The notes: a model not told the origin generated them from the sequence alone. Positions 1-6,727 are shown, numbered from the stretch's first letter. The stretch: 7,450 nt of DNA from an uncultured Chromatiaceae bacterium (GCA_946481195.1 CAMLNG010000171.1:1-7450), one strand, 5' to 3'. Numbers and translations are program-made.

Positions 1-545
1 GTTAAGTCGTGAATAGTAGTGATAGAACCGTGTCTGATGCCAAGGCTTTCATGAATGACTTTGACCACAGGCGCCAGACAGTTGGTGGTGCAGCTTGCCG
101 CCGTGACAATGCGGTGCATATTGGCATCAAACAAATGCTGATTGACGCCCATCACTACATTCAATACGCCTGGCTCTTTCACCGGCGCACTGACCACCAC
201 TCTTTTGACGCCTTGTGCCAGATAAGCCTGAAGTACGGCTGAGCTTTTCATCTTACCGGAGCATTCCAGCACCAGGTCACAATCCGACCAGTCAGTGTCG
301 GTTATCGCTTTGTGCTGACTCACCAGAATTTTCTGGCCACCAATCACCACATGATCGCCATCATGACTGGCTTCATGCTGCCAACGGCCATGCACTGAAT
401 CAAAGTTCAGCAGATGGGCGAAAGTCGCGGCATCACCGGCCGGATCGTTAATGCGGACAAACTGAAACTCAGGCCAGTCAAAAGCAGCCCGCAGGGCTAA
501 GCGGCCAATCCGGCCAAAACCGTTAATGCCTACACGAATTGTCAT
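1..545 (-). CDS. gap: ArsJ-associated type glyceraldehyde-3-phosphate dehydrogenase (C-terminus beyond window)
   Basis: Only the first 181 residues are present; the gene continues past position 1. Seen: a Rossmann NAD-binding start (GINGFGRIG, residues 6-14), an Asn-Asp pair after the second strand (residues 33-34, Asp favouring NAD), the catalytic signature SCTTNCLAP (151-159, nucleophile Cys152) and ITTIHDL, with the catalytic His near 179. A full-length GAPDH has about 330-340 residues. The start at 545 is backed by a GAGG ribosome site at 552-555, six bases upstream. Known of the family: GAPDHs encoded in arsR/arsJ operons use arsenate in place of phosphate to form 1-arseno-3-phosphoglycerate, which ArsJ exports. 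Assignment to this subgroup rests on the arsR context and on motifs such as [15 protein letters not shown] and NFDSVHGRW, recalled from such proteins. It lies 34 nt after the phosphatase gene and is presumably co-transcribed from the arsR promoter. A glycolytic GapA is the alternative, made unlikely by the operon. Confidence 0.93.
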   Translation of the reverse strand, partial: MTIRVGINGFGRIGRLALRAAFDWPEFQFVRINDPAGDAATFAHLLNFDSVHGRWQHEASHDGDHVVIGGQKILVSQHKAITDTDWSDCDLVLECSGKMKSSAVLQAYLAQGVKRVVVSAPVKEPGVLNVVMGVNQHLFDANMHRIVTAASCTTNCLAPVVKVIHESLGIRHGSITTIHDL

Positions 546-579
546 TGAATACCTCGGGGGTGTTACACCGTCAAAAAAA

Positions 580-1092
580 TCAGAGTTTGTTGAAATAATC
601 CAGATGCGGCTGCAGTGTTAAGGCATATGGCCGCAGCGCCTGCACCCGCGTTTTCACTTCGGTTTTGTCCAGCCCCAGTTCCAGCAGGATTTGCGCGGCC
701 AGAAGGCCGGTGCGGCCCGAGCCTCCTTTGCAGTGGATGGCAATTTTGTCGCCAAAGCGCAACCACTGATGCACCTGCGGCGCTGCGACCTGCCAATTGA
801 TGGCAAACAGCGGCCCCGGCGCCTGATCGTCTTCAATCGGACAATGAAACCAGCCCAGTCCCAGTTCACGGCACAGCGTCGGGATGTCATTGACCTGCAA
901 CTGCTGCATTTCGCTGTCCGGTGTCAGGCTAATCACCGCCACGGCGCCGGCGGCTTTGAGTTGTTCCAGTGCGGTTTTGATGTCGACACCTTTAGTGCCG
1001 GGACAAGGGGTAAACAGCAAGGCAGCTGTCGCGCTCGTGCCCGGATTAATCACAAGTTCGTCAAATGGATGAGATTTCACTGCTTCAGACAT
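580..1092 (-). CDS. CDKN3/dual-specificity-like protein tyrosine phosphatase in ars operon
   Basis: A cytosolic protein of 170 residues with no signal peptide or membrane segment. The cysteine-phosphatase P-loop [10 protein letters not shown] is at residues 120-129: nucleophile Cys121, phosphate-binding Arg127, and an intact GXGXXG from Gly124 to Gly129. The likely general acid is Asp88 or Asp89 in the PIEDDQAP loop, about 32 residues before the Cys, the spacing usual for this fold. The whole matches a small dual-specificity phosphatase domain of the CDKN3/KAP type. The start at 1092 is chosen because AAGGA (1099-1103) sits seven bases upstream; the adjacent ATG at 1095 is possible, and a GTG at 1176 would run back into arsR. 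The gene lies 37 nt after arsR and 34 nt before gap. Its substrate is not known from sequence; it may act on a phospho- or arseno-compound of the pathway. An arsenate-reductase role is possible but less likely, since HCX5R reductases of the Acr2p type lack the GXGXXG glycines. Confidence 0.88.
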   Translation of the reverse strand: MSEAVKSHPFDELVINPGTSATAALLFTPCPGTKGVDIKTALEQLKAAGAVAVISLTPDSEMQQLQVNDIPTLCRELGLGWFHCPIEDDQAPGPLFAINWQVAAPQVHQWLRFGDKIAIHCKGGSGRTGLLAAQILLELGLDKTEVKTRVQALRPYALTLQPHLDYFNKL

Positions 1093-1129
1093 CATGGATT
1101 CCTTTATGCGGTAAAAAGTTGAGTATGGC

Positions 1130-1483
1130 TCAAGGACAGCACACCGACTGTCGCGCCGGTCTGTCACCCATGGCACACAGATTGTGCGTCAGCGGCGCCA
1201 GTTGTTGCGGGTTTTGCTGCAACGTCAGCTGCAAGCTTTGGGACGCCCAATCCGGTAAAGCAGGATTCAGCCGGTAAAACACCCATTGGCCCTGACGACG
1301 GTCCAGCAATAAACCAGCTTTACGCAGCATCGCCAGATGGCGGGAGATTTTGGGTTGGATGTCATTGAGCGCACAAACCAGCTCACAAACACAGAGTTCC
1401 TGCTGCTGGCAAATCAACAGCAGGCAATTCAGACGAGTCTCATCGGACAATAACTTATAAAATTCAACTGGTTGCAGCATCAT
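1130..1483 (-). CDS. arsR: ArsR family As(III)-responsive transcriptional repressor
   Basis: A winged-helix repressor of 117 residues. Seen: LLSDETRL near the N-terminus, the metalloid site ELCVCELVCAL at residues 29-39 with Cys31, Cys33 and Cys37, and the recognition helix QPKISRHLAMLRKAGLL at 43-59. The wing DRRQGQWVFYRLNP (61-74) closely resembles E. coli-type ArsR. Three more cysteines lie near the C-terminus (Cys103 and a Cys115-Cys116 pair, second- and third-last residues). Known: As(III) or Sb(III) binding to the cysteines on the DNA-binding helix releases the operator. Compared with the classical CVCDLC spacing, the third Cys here is one residue later. The start at 1483 has AGGG six bases upstream; ATG at 1480 also fits, while TTG at 1513 is too close to the predicted transcription start. 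It is the first gene of the operon with the phosphatase and gap, and probably represses itself through the dyad at 1515-1550. Confidence 0.95.
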   Translation of the reverse strand: MMLQPVEFYKLLSDETRLNCLLLICQQQELCVCELVCALNDIQPKISRHLAMLRKAGLLLDRRQGQWVFYRLNPALPDWASQSLQLTLQQNPQQLAPLTHNLCAMGDRPARQSVCCP

Positions 1484-1514
1484 GTACAGCCCTGATGGCA
1501 TCTGCTCACTCAAA

Positions 1515-1550
1515 ACATACGGATTATCATATATATGAAAATCCGTATGT
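1515..1550. promoter_or_regulatory. Probable ArsR operator (36-bp dyad)
   Basis: Left arm ACATACGGATT (1515-1525) and right arm AATCCGTATGT (1540-1550) are exact reverse complements. The central CATATATATG (1528-1537) is itself a palindrome about the same axis (between 1532 and 1533). Of 18 possible base pairs only 1526/1539 fails. It lies in the 85-bp gap between the pump gene and arsR and covers the -10 box, the spacer and the edge of the -35 box of the arsR promoter. Dimeric ArsR blocking RNA polymerase here is the natural reading. The binding itself is inferred from position and symmetry. Confidence 0.75.
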
Positions 1551-1553
1551 CAA
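1526..1553 (-). promoter_or_regulatory. Sigma70-type promoter of the arsR-phosphatase-gap operon
   Basis: On the minus strand a perfect -35 box TTGACA (1553-1548) is followed after 16 bp by TATGAT (1531-1526), five of six matches to the -10 consensus. Transcription would start near 1519, giving a leader of about 36 nt before arsR. GATAAT three bases further on is an alternative -10 at a less favourable 19-bp spacing. The boxes lie inside the 36-bp dyad, so a strong promoter held off by ArsR is expected. Confidence 0.72.
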
Positions 1554-1568
1554 TGCGCAAATCCGCGA

Positions 1569-4500
1569 TCAGGTAGTTGCTGAGGCCCGATTTTCCCGCT
1601 GCATCAGTAAACTCAGTGCACAAGGCAGCACTGTCAGCGTCAGAATAGTCGCTGCGAACAAACCACCAATAATGGCGTAGGCCATCGGCCCCCAGAACAC
1701 CTGGGTTGCGATCGGGATCATGCCCAAAATCGCTGCAGCTGCTGTCAGCAAAATCGGCCGGGCGCGGTGGCGCGTTGCGGCCATAATCGCCTCGTCCCGC
1801 GCCATGCCTTGTTCGACATTGGTATCGACTTCGCTGATCAGGATCACCGCATTACGGATAATCATGCCGGCCAGCGCAATACAACCCAGCAACGCAACAA
1901 ACCCCATAGGTGTGCCGGTTGGTAACATCGCGAGCACGATACCAATTAAACCAAAAGGTGCCGTGATAAAAGCCAGCACAGTGCGCGAAATACGCTTGAG
2001 CTGGATCATCAGTAACACCAGCATCACCAGCATAGTCACCGGCAGCACGGCAAAAATCGACGCATTGCCTTTTTCCGACTCAGCCGCCGCGCCGCCTACT
2101 TCCAGCTGATAACCGGCTGGTAGATTGGCGCTGAACGCCGCAACGTCCGCCGCCAGACTGTTGACCACGCCTTGTGCCGTCAAACCCGGCGCGATATCGG
2201 CCTGCACTGTGATAAATGCCTGCCGTTGCCGGCGCCAGACCATCGGATCGGCGAGGCCATAACTGACTTTGGCGATTTGCCGCAGCGGCACAGCACGGCC
2301 ATCGGCGGTGCGGATCTGCAAATTCGCCACAGTGGCTAAGTCTTCGCGTTCACTGCTCTGCCCGCGTACCACCACATTCACCAGCCGTTTGCCGTCACGC
2401 ACTGAGGTCAACGTCTGGCCGGAAAAAATAGTCGCCAGCGCCGATGCCACATCTTCTGAACTAAAGCCGGCCGCGCGGGCTTCGGTCTGATTGACCTCGA
2501 CCAGCACAGTGCGTTCCGGCTCGCCGGCGGTCATATTTACATCCCTTGTATTGGCGTTCTGACCGATGATGCCGCTCAGCGCCAGCGCCTGAGCGCGCAC
2601 CACGTCGATATCCGGCCCCATCACACGGTATTTCAGCGGCCAGCCGACCGGTGGCCCCAATTCCAGCGGCGACACCCGCACCACCAGATCGCTGAATTGC
2701 TCAAGCACCAGCGTATCAAGGCGTTGACGCACGGCGTCCCGTTCGGCCAGGCCTTTGGTCACCACCACAATTTGCGCCACATGTTCGTGGCTCAGCAGCA
2801 CGTCCATCGGCAGATAAAAGCGGATAGCGCCGGAGCCGATGTAGCTGGAAAAATAAGCCACATCCGGATCGGCTTTAAGCATCTGCTCAATTTGCGCGGT
2901 CCGCCGTGCTGTTTCTGCCTGTGCACTGTTTTGCGGCAGGTTGATGCTGACCAGCAGCTCAGGCCGGTCTGAGGCCGGGAAAAACTCTTCCTGCAGCTGA
3001 GCGGAACCAACCAGCGCCAGCGCAAAAACACCCAATGCCAGCGCGATACTTTTGCCACGATGGCGCAGCGCCTGGGTCAGTAGCCGGTCATAGGCCAGGG
3101 CAAAACGACCTGGTGCCGGATGGGCAGCGCCCGGCGTGGCTTTGAGTAACCAAACGCCTAACAACGGCGAAAACAGCACCGCGACAATCCAGGAACTCAT
3201 CAGTGCAATCAGCACCACCATAAACAACGAAAAACAATATTCGCCGGCACTGGACGAGGCAAAACCGACCGGAATAAAACCGGCAATCATCACCAGGGTG
3301 CCAGTCAGCATCGGAAAGGCTGTGGTTTCATAGGCATAGGTCGCAGCACGGCGTAAATCCCAGCCGGCTTCCAGCCGCGACACCATGGCCTCGACGGTGA
3401 TCATCGCATCGTCCACCAACAGCCCCAGCGCGATGATCAAAGCGCCGAGTGAAATACGCTGCAGGCCGATATCCGCCAGCTCCATGCCGACAAAAGTCAT
3501 CGCCAGCACCACCGGCACCGACACGGCGACGACCAGACCGGCACGGGTGCCAAGCGAGACAAAAGACACCGCCAGTACGATGACGATGGCTTCAATCAAT
3601 ACTTTGAGGAAACCACCGACCGCATCTTTCACCACAGACGACTGATCAGCCACTACATGCAACTCAATACCATGCGGTAAATCTGCCGCAAGCGTTGCCA
3701 TTTTGGCGCGGATGGCCTGGCCAAATTCCAGCATATTGCCGGTTGGCGCCATTGAAATAGCAAGGCCCAGCGCTTTGTCGCCATTGACCTTAAACAGCGG
3801 CACCGGTGGCTCGGCCAGCTGGCGCGACACTGTGGCAATGTCCGACAAGGCAACAAAACGGTCGCCCAGGCGCAGCGTGATATCGCGGATACTTTGTTCA
3901 GAGGTAAAAGCGCCACTGACACGCAAACTGATGCGCTCTTTGTCAGTGCGAACAACACCTGTTGGTGTTACGGCATTTTGTGCCTGAATACTTTGCATCA
4001 CCTGCGCCGGGTCCAGGCCAAGTCCGGCCATGCGGCGGGGTGAAAATTCGACGACGATCTGCTCTTCTTCCACGCCTAAGATGTCAATTTTGCCGACGTT
4101 TGGGACTTGTAACAGTTCGGTGCGCATCGTTTCGACGTATTCACGCAATTCACGCGGGCTAAAGCCGTCGGCAACAAAACCAAAGATAGTGCCGAAGGTA
4201 TCGTCGAACTCGTCATTGACGCCTGGTGTAGAAACCCCTGCGGGTAAACTCGGTGCCAGATCCTGCATTTTTTTCCGCACTTTGTACCAGATATCCGGCA
4301 CCATTTCCGGCGGCGTGTCATCCCTAAGCGCCAGAAACACCACAGCTTCGCCGCTTTTGGTGTAGCTTTCGACAAAATCCAGATACGGGATTTCCTGCAG
4401 CTTTTTTTCCATCGGCTCTGTTAACAGATTCATCGTATCCAGCACTGTCGCGCCGGGCCAACCCGCTGAGACTACTGCGGTTTTGATGGTAAAAGCCGGG

Positions 4501-4652
4501 TCTTCATTGCGTGGCAGCCGGTCATAACTCAGTACGCCACAGGCCATCACCACCAGCAGTAAAAACGCCACTAACTGTTGATTGGCCAGCGCCCAGGCGG
4601 ACAAGTTAAACCCCTGCGCCTTTGTCTGTGGTGTTGTCAGCGGCGTACTCAT
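1569..4652 (-). CDS. RND family efflux pump, inner-membrane permease subunit (AcrB/HAE1 type)
   Basis: This 1027-residue proton-driven exporter has the usual length and duplicated layout of the family. Helix TM1 is at about 26-43, then a first periplasmic porter domain (about 44-340), TM2-TM6 in 345-505, a short amphipathic link, TM7 near 535-552, a second periplasmic domain (about 553-865), and TM8-TM12 to the end. Seen: GLLVDDAMITVE in TM4 (410-421) with the proton-relay pair Asp414-Asp415. In TM10, AGMIIRNAVILISE puts Arg933 where AcrB has the relay Lys940. The N-terminal stretch LPRNEDPAFTIK and the following EKKLQEIPYLDF recall the TriC-like branch of RND pumps (from memory). The ATG overlaps the adaptor stop (ATGA, 4649-4652), and GGAG at 4661-4664 lies eight bases before it, so translation is probably coupled. 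Substrate cannot be read from sequence. An outer-membrane TolC-type channel must come from elsewhere. Confidence 0.95.
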   Translation of the reverse strand: MSTPLTTPQTKAQGFNLSAWALANQQLVAFLLLVVMACGVLSYDRLPRNEDPAFTIKTAVVSAGWPGATVLDTMNLLTEPMEKKLQEIPYLDFVESYTKSGEAVVFLALRDDTPPEMVPDIWYKVRKKMQDLAPSLPAGVSTPGVNDEFDDTFGTIFGFVADGFSPRELREYVETMRTELLQVPNVGKIDILGVEEEQIVVEFSPRRMAGLGLDPAQVMQSIQAQNAVTPTGVVRTDKERISLRVSGAFTSEQSIRDITLRLGDRFVALSDIATVSRQLAEPPVPLFKVNGDKALGLAISMAPTGNMLEFGQAIRAKMATLAADLPHGIELHVVADQSSVVKDAVGGFLKVLIEAIVIVLAVSFVSLGTRAGLVVAVSVPVVLAMTFVGMELADIGLQRISLGALIIALGLLVDDAMITVEAMVSRLEAGWDLRRAATYAYETTAFPMLTGTLVMIAGFIPVGFASSSAGEYCFSLFMVVLIALMSSWIVAVLFSPLLGVWLLKATPGAAHPAPGRFALAYDRLLTQALRHRGKSIALALGVFALALVGSAQLQEEFFPASDRPELLVSINLPQNSAQAETARRTAQIEQMLKADPDVAYFSSYIGSGAIRFYLPMDVLLSHEHVAQIVVVTKGLAERDAVRQRLDTLVLEQFSDLVVRVSPLELGPPVGWPLKYRVMGPDIDVVRAQALALSGIIGQNANTRDVNMTAGEPERTVLVEVNQTEARAAGFSSEDVASALATIFSGQTLTSVRDGKRLVNVVVRGQSSEREDLATVANLQIRTADGRAVPLRQIAKVSYGLADPMVWRRQRQAFITVQADIAPGLTAQGVVNSLAADVAAFSANLPAGYQLEVGGAAAESEKGNASIFAVLPVTMLVMLVLLMIQLKRISRTVLAFITAPFGLIGIVLAMLPTGTPMGFVALLGCIALAGMIIRNAVILISEVDTNVEQGMARDEAIMAATRHRARPILLTAAAAILGMIPIATQVFWGPMAYAIIGGLFAATILTLTVLPCALSLLMQRENRASATT

Positions 4653-5749
4653 GCTTTTGGCTCCGTCAGCAGACGTACCGTCAGACCTGGCCGCAATTTA
4701 CCAACCCCGGCCACCACCACGCGTTCCCCATCGGTTAAACCGCTGCTGATAAAAACTTCAGTGTCGGAATACCGGCTGACACTGACTTTTTTCAGCTGCA
4801 GCGCAGAGCTTTTCGGGTCCACCACATAGACCGCCGGCTCAGTGCCATCGCGGGTCATGGCGCTGGCCGGCACCACCAGCTGGTCGGAAGCTGGTTTGTC
4901 GATGCTGCCCTGTACAGTGGCACCAAAACCAAAAGCCGCGGCCGGTTGCTCCAGCGTGACGCGCACGCGAATAGTGCGGGTCACCGGATCAGCCACCGGG
5001 CTCACGTCCCGGATACGGCCGGTCGCCTGGATGGATGGGTCAGATAACAAACTGACTAAAACAGTGGGATGACCAACTTTGCTGTTGACCAGGCTTTCGG
5101 ACACATCAAACACTGCATCGCGCCCGGCCAGCGCGGCCAGCCGCACCACTTCCTGCCCGGCGCTGACTACCTGGCCCGGATTGGCTGTCACTGCCGACAC
5201 CACACCGTCGCTGGTCGCCGTCAGCGCGGTAAAATTCAACCGGTCCTCGGCACTGGTGACATTGGCTTCAGCACTTTTACGCGCCGATAAACTGGCTTCA
5301 TGGTCAGACTCGGCCTGCTCTAACTGCGCTGCCGAAACAGCGCCACCAGGGGCAAGTTGTTTGAGCCGTTTGAAATTCGATAACGCCAGTTTCTCAGCGG
5401 TCACTGCGCTGTCGAGCTGGGCCTTGGCGGCTTTTAACTGGTTTTCGCTGTCGCTGGGATCCAAAGTTGCTATCACATCGCCGGCTTTGACCACAGCCCC
5501 GACGTCAACCAGCCGTTTGACGATACGGCCATCAATCCGAAAGCCCAGACTGGTTTCTTCCGAAGGCCTGATTTCGCCGGTTTGCACCAGTTTTTCTGCG
5601 CCAGTGCCGGTGCTGACGACGATAGTTTTGACCGGTCGGACTGTCTCAACAGGCGCAACAGGTGCTTCAGAACAGGCACTGAGCAAGGAGATTGCGAACA
5701 ATCCGCAGCTTGTCGCCAACAGGCGGGGGAAACGGGGGAAAACAGTCAT
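4649..5749 (-). CDS. RND efflux periplasmic adaptor subunit (membrane fusion lipoprotein)
   Basis: A protein of 366 residues that bridges the inner-membrane pump and an outer-membrane channel. Seen: a signal peptide with lipobox LSAC (residues 23-26), so Cys26 is probably lipidated. A first biotinyl-lipoyl half follows around GFRIDGRIVKRLVDVGAVVKAG, then an alpha-helical hairpin at about 102-172 rich in Ala, Gln and Glu. The second lipoyl half is at DGVVSAVTANPGQVVSAGQE (181-200), a beta-barrel lies at about 210-285, and a membrane-proximal domain ends in GERVVVAGVGKLRPGL (341-356). The start at 5749 has AGGAG five bases upstream and gives a clean signal peptide; a TTG 33 codons earlier (5848) would bury the signal. 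The gene follows tetR by 114 nt and overlaps the pump by 4 nt. With a single adaptor present, it differs from TriABC-like systems that use two. Confidence 0.94.
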   Translation of the reverse strand: MTVFPRFPRLLATSCGLFAISLLSACSEAPVAPVETVRPVKTIVVSTGTGAEKLVQTGEIRPSEETSLGFRIDGRIVKRLVDVGAVVKAGDVIATLDPSDSENQLKAAKAQLDSAVTAEKLALSNFKRLKQLAPGGAVSAAQLEQAESDHEASLSARKSAEANVTSAEDRLNFTALTATSDGVVSAVTANPGQVVSAGQEVVRLAALAGRDAVFDVSESLVNSKVGHPTVLVSLLSDPSIQATGRIRDVSPVADPVTRTIRVRVTLEQPAAAFGFGATVQGSIDKPASDQLVVPASAMTRDGTEPAVYVVDPKSSALQLKKVSVSRYSDTEVFISSGLTDGERVVVAGVGKLRPGLTVRLLTEPKA

Positions 5750-5863
5750 AAGAGCTCCTGTAAACAGACGGTCACCCAGCGGTGATGCCAAATCCTTGTA
5801 AATGAACGGGTCTGCAACACCAGTCCCTGTGCGCGATGACAAACGCAAGACCGGTTGCCGGGC
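5750..5863. other. tetR-adaptor intergenic spacer
   Basis: These 114 bases separate the tetR stop from the adaptor start and hold the adaptor ribosome site (AGGAG at 5755-5759). One small perfect hairpin, TCACC-loop-GGTGA (5772-5785), is present, without a following T-run, so it does not look like a terminator. No convincing minus-strand promoter was found. Co-transcription with tetR is the simplest reading. Confidence 0.45.
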
Positions 5864-6511
5864 TTAATCAGTGTAGTTGCGACAAAATTGTAACCAGAGC
5901 TGGCCAAGCATTTTTTTTGCTGCATCAATGGTCTGACGTCCCTCTGCCGGCTCTTGCTCCAACGCCAGTCGCGATGCTGACACAGCAAAATGCAGCAACA
6001 AATTCAGCGTCCGCTGCAGTTCAGCGCTCGCGGCAGCCGGGAAAAATGGTGCTGCGACAGTACGGAAAAACTGCAGATGCTGCGCATTATCCTGCTGCTC
6101 TAAGTTCTGCATATCTTTGTCCGTTGCAGTACCTGCCCAGATATCCCGCACCACAGGATCGTCACGAAACAGCTGATAATGTTGCTCAAATACCTGCAAA
6201 AACAGTTCCGACAGCTGTTCGCGGTTGGTGACGGGTTCAGCAAAAACCTGCATCAGCCGCTGCTGGAACTGCTCCACATAATACTGGCCCAGTGCTAAGA
6301 CTATCGCGGCTTTGTTACGGTAGTACTGATACATAGACCCAGGCGTCACCCCCGCCACTTCAGCAATTTCGCTGATAGTCAGGTTGGCACAGCCTTTTTG
6401 CAAAATGATGGCGCGGGCCGCAGCGAGAATTTGGTCCGCGCGCTGTTTACTGCGCTGCTGCTGCGGCGCCCGTACCGGATTGTCACTATTTTGGTCCATA
6501 ACTATGCCCAT
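5864..6511 (-). CDS. TetR/AcrR family transcriptional repressor of the pump operon
   Basis: A protein of 215 residues, the usual TetR length. The N-terminal DNA-binding domain spans about 18-72: QRADQILAAARAIILQKG forms helix 1, and LTISEIAEVAGVTPGSMYQYY (from residue 44) is the helix-turn-helix with the family's Gly-Val and Tyr-x-Tyr-Tyr pattern. The remainder is helical and should form the ligand pocket and dimer face; its ligand is unknown. The first ATG (6511) directly abuts the proximal operator and would leave a leader of only about 12 nt from the predicted start site. ATG at 6499, with a weak GGGC upstream, is a serious alternative giving 211 residues. The gene is first in the tetR-adaptor-pump cluster and is probably both autoregulatory and the repressor of the pump, given the two operator copies just upstream. 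Confidence 0.92.
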   Translation of the reverse strand: MGIVMDQNSDNPVRAPQQQRSKQRADQILAAARAIILQKGCANLTISEIAEVAGVTPGSMYQYYRNKAAIVLALGQYYVEQFQQRLMQVFAEPVTNREQLSELFLQVFEQHYQLFRDDPVVRDIWAGTATDKDMQNLEQQDNAQHLQFFRTVAAPFFPAAASAELQRTLNLLLHFAVSASRLALEQEPAEGRQTIDAAKKMLGQLWLQFCRNYTD

Positions 6512-6532
6512 AATCTGAATGTTTTTCAGATT
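6512..6532. promoter_or_regulatory. Proximal TetR-type operator (inverted repeat O1)
   Basis: Arms AATCTGAA (6512-6519) and TTCAGATT (6525-6532) are exact reverse complements around a 5-bp spacer TGTTT. The site touches the tetR start codon on one side and overlaps the predicted -10 box (6530-6535) on the other, covering the expected transcription start. A second copy with identical arms lies 52 bp upstream. Binding by the adjacent TetR protein is inferred from position and symmetry. Confidence 0.72.
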
Positions 6533-6559
6533 TTACCGCAGCCGAAAAATTAAACACAA
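6530..6559 (-). promoter_or_regulatory. Probable promoter of the tetR-adaptor-pump operon
   Basis: On the minus strand a weak -35 TTGTGT (6559-6554) is followed after 18 bp by TAAAAT (6535-6530), five of six matches to the -10 consensus. Transcription would begin near 6523, inside operator O1. The promoter lies between the two operator copies, fitting repression by TetR. The poor -35 match keeps the call tentative. Confidence 0.5.
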
Positions 6560-6562
6560 GTT

Positions 6563-6585
6563 AAATCTGAAAATGTTTCAGATTT
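6563..6585. promoter_or_regulatory. Distal TetR-type operator (inverted repeat O2)
   Basis: Arms AAATCTGAAA (6563-6572) and TTTCAGATTT (6576-6585) are exact reverse complements around ATG, so this copy is longer and more symmetric than O1. Its inner 21 bp share O1's two 8-bp arms and 5-bp spacing. The centre is 52 bp from that of O1, close to five helical turns, so both dimers would sit on the same DNA face. It lies upstream of the tetR -35 box and between the divergent promoters, so it could also affect the rightward gene at 6728. Confidence 0.72.
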
Positions 6586-6663
6586 CATCGCGTCGTGCAT
6601 TGGAGCTAATGGTTGTAGCTTGGCCAGTTTGTGGCTTTGCTACTGCAGGACACTGTTTTTCCT

Positions 6664-6672
6664 TGATATAGT
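6664..6672 (+). promoter_or_regulatory. Possible extended -10 promoter for the two-helix membrane protein gene
   Basis: TGATATAGT fits the extended -10 pattern TGn-TATAAT with one mismatch. No good -35 box lies 16-18 bp upstream, which extended -10 promoters tolerate. Transcription would start near 6679 with a leader of about 49 nt before the ATG at 6728. It is the best candidate in 6586-6727; nothing else was recognised there. Confidence 0.35.
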
Positions 6673-6727
6673 GGCGAAATCAAATGACAGTCCGAACTTC
6701 AGCTCAAGTGATACAAGGAAAGATCAG

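Noticed and set aside
691..1122. 143-codon plus-strand open frame opposite the phosphatase gene
   Set aside because: The minus strand codes for a phosphatase with an intact active site; the plus frame shows no domain and no ribosome site.
1093..1176. GTG start at 1176 extending the phosphatase
   Set aside because: It would overlap the end of arsR by 47 nt and add residues unlike the domain; AAGGA supports the ATG at 1092/1095.
1484..1513. TTG start for arsR at 1513
   Set aside because: It would begin about 6 nt after the predicted transcription start. The ATG at 1483 has AGGG at good spacing and gives the usual ArsR N-terminus.
5772..5785. Hairpin between tetR and adaptor as a terminator
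   Set aside because: The stem has only five pairs with no T-run after it, and the adaptor is expected to be transcribed through it.
5079..5801. 240-codon plus-strand open frame opposite the adaptor gene
   Set aside because: It is antisense to a clear membrane fusion protein, has Ser/Ala/Thr-rich low-complexity content typical of a shadow frame, and no recognisable domain.
5750..5848. TTG start at 5848 extending the adaptor by 33 residues
   Set aside because: It would place the signal peptide and lipobox internally; the ATG at 5749 has a good AGGAG site.
6620..6727. Upstream extension of the membrane protein to ATG 6620
   Set aside because: It crosses the predicted promoter and lacks a ribosome site, whereas AAGGA sits eight bases before the ATG at 6728.
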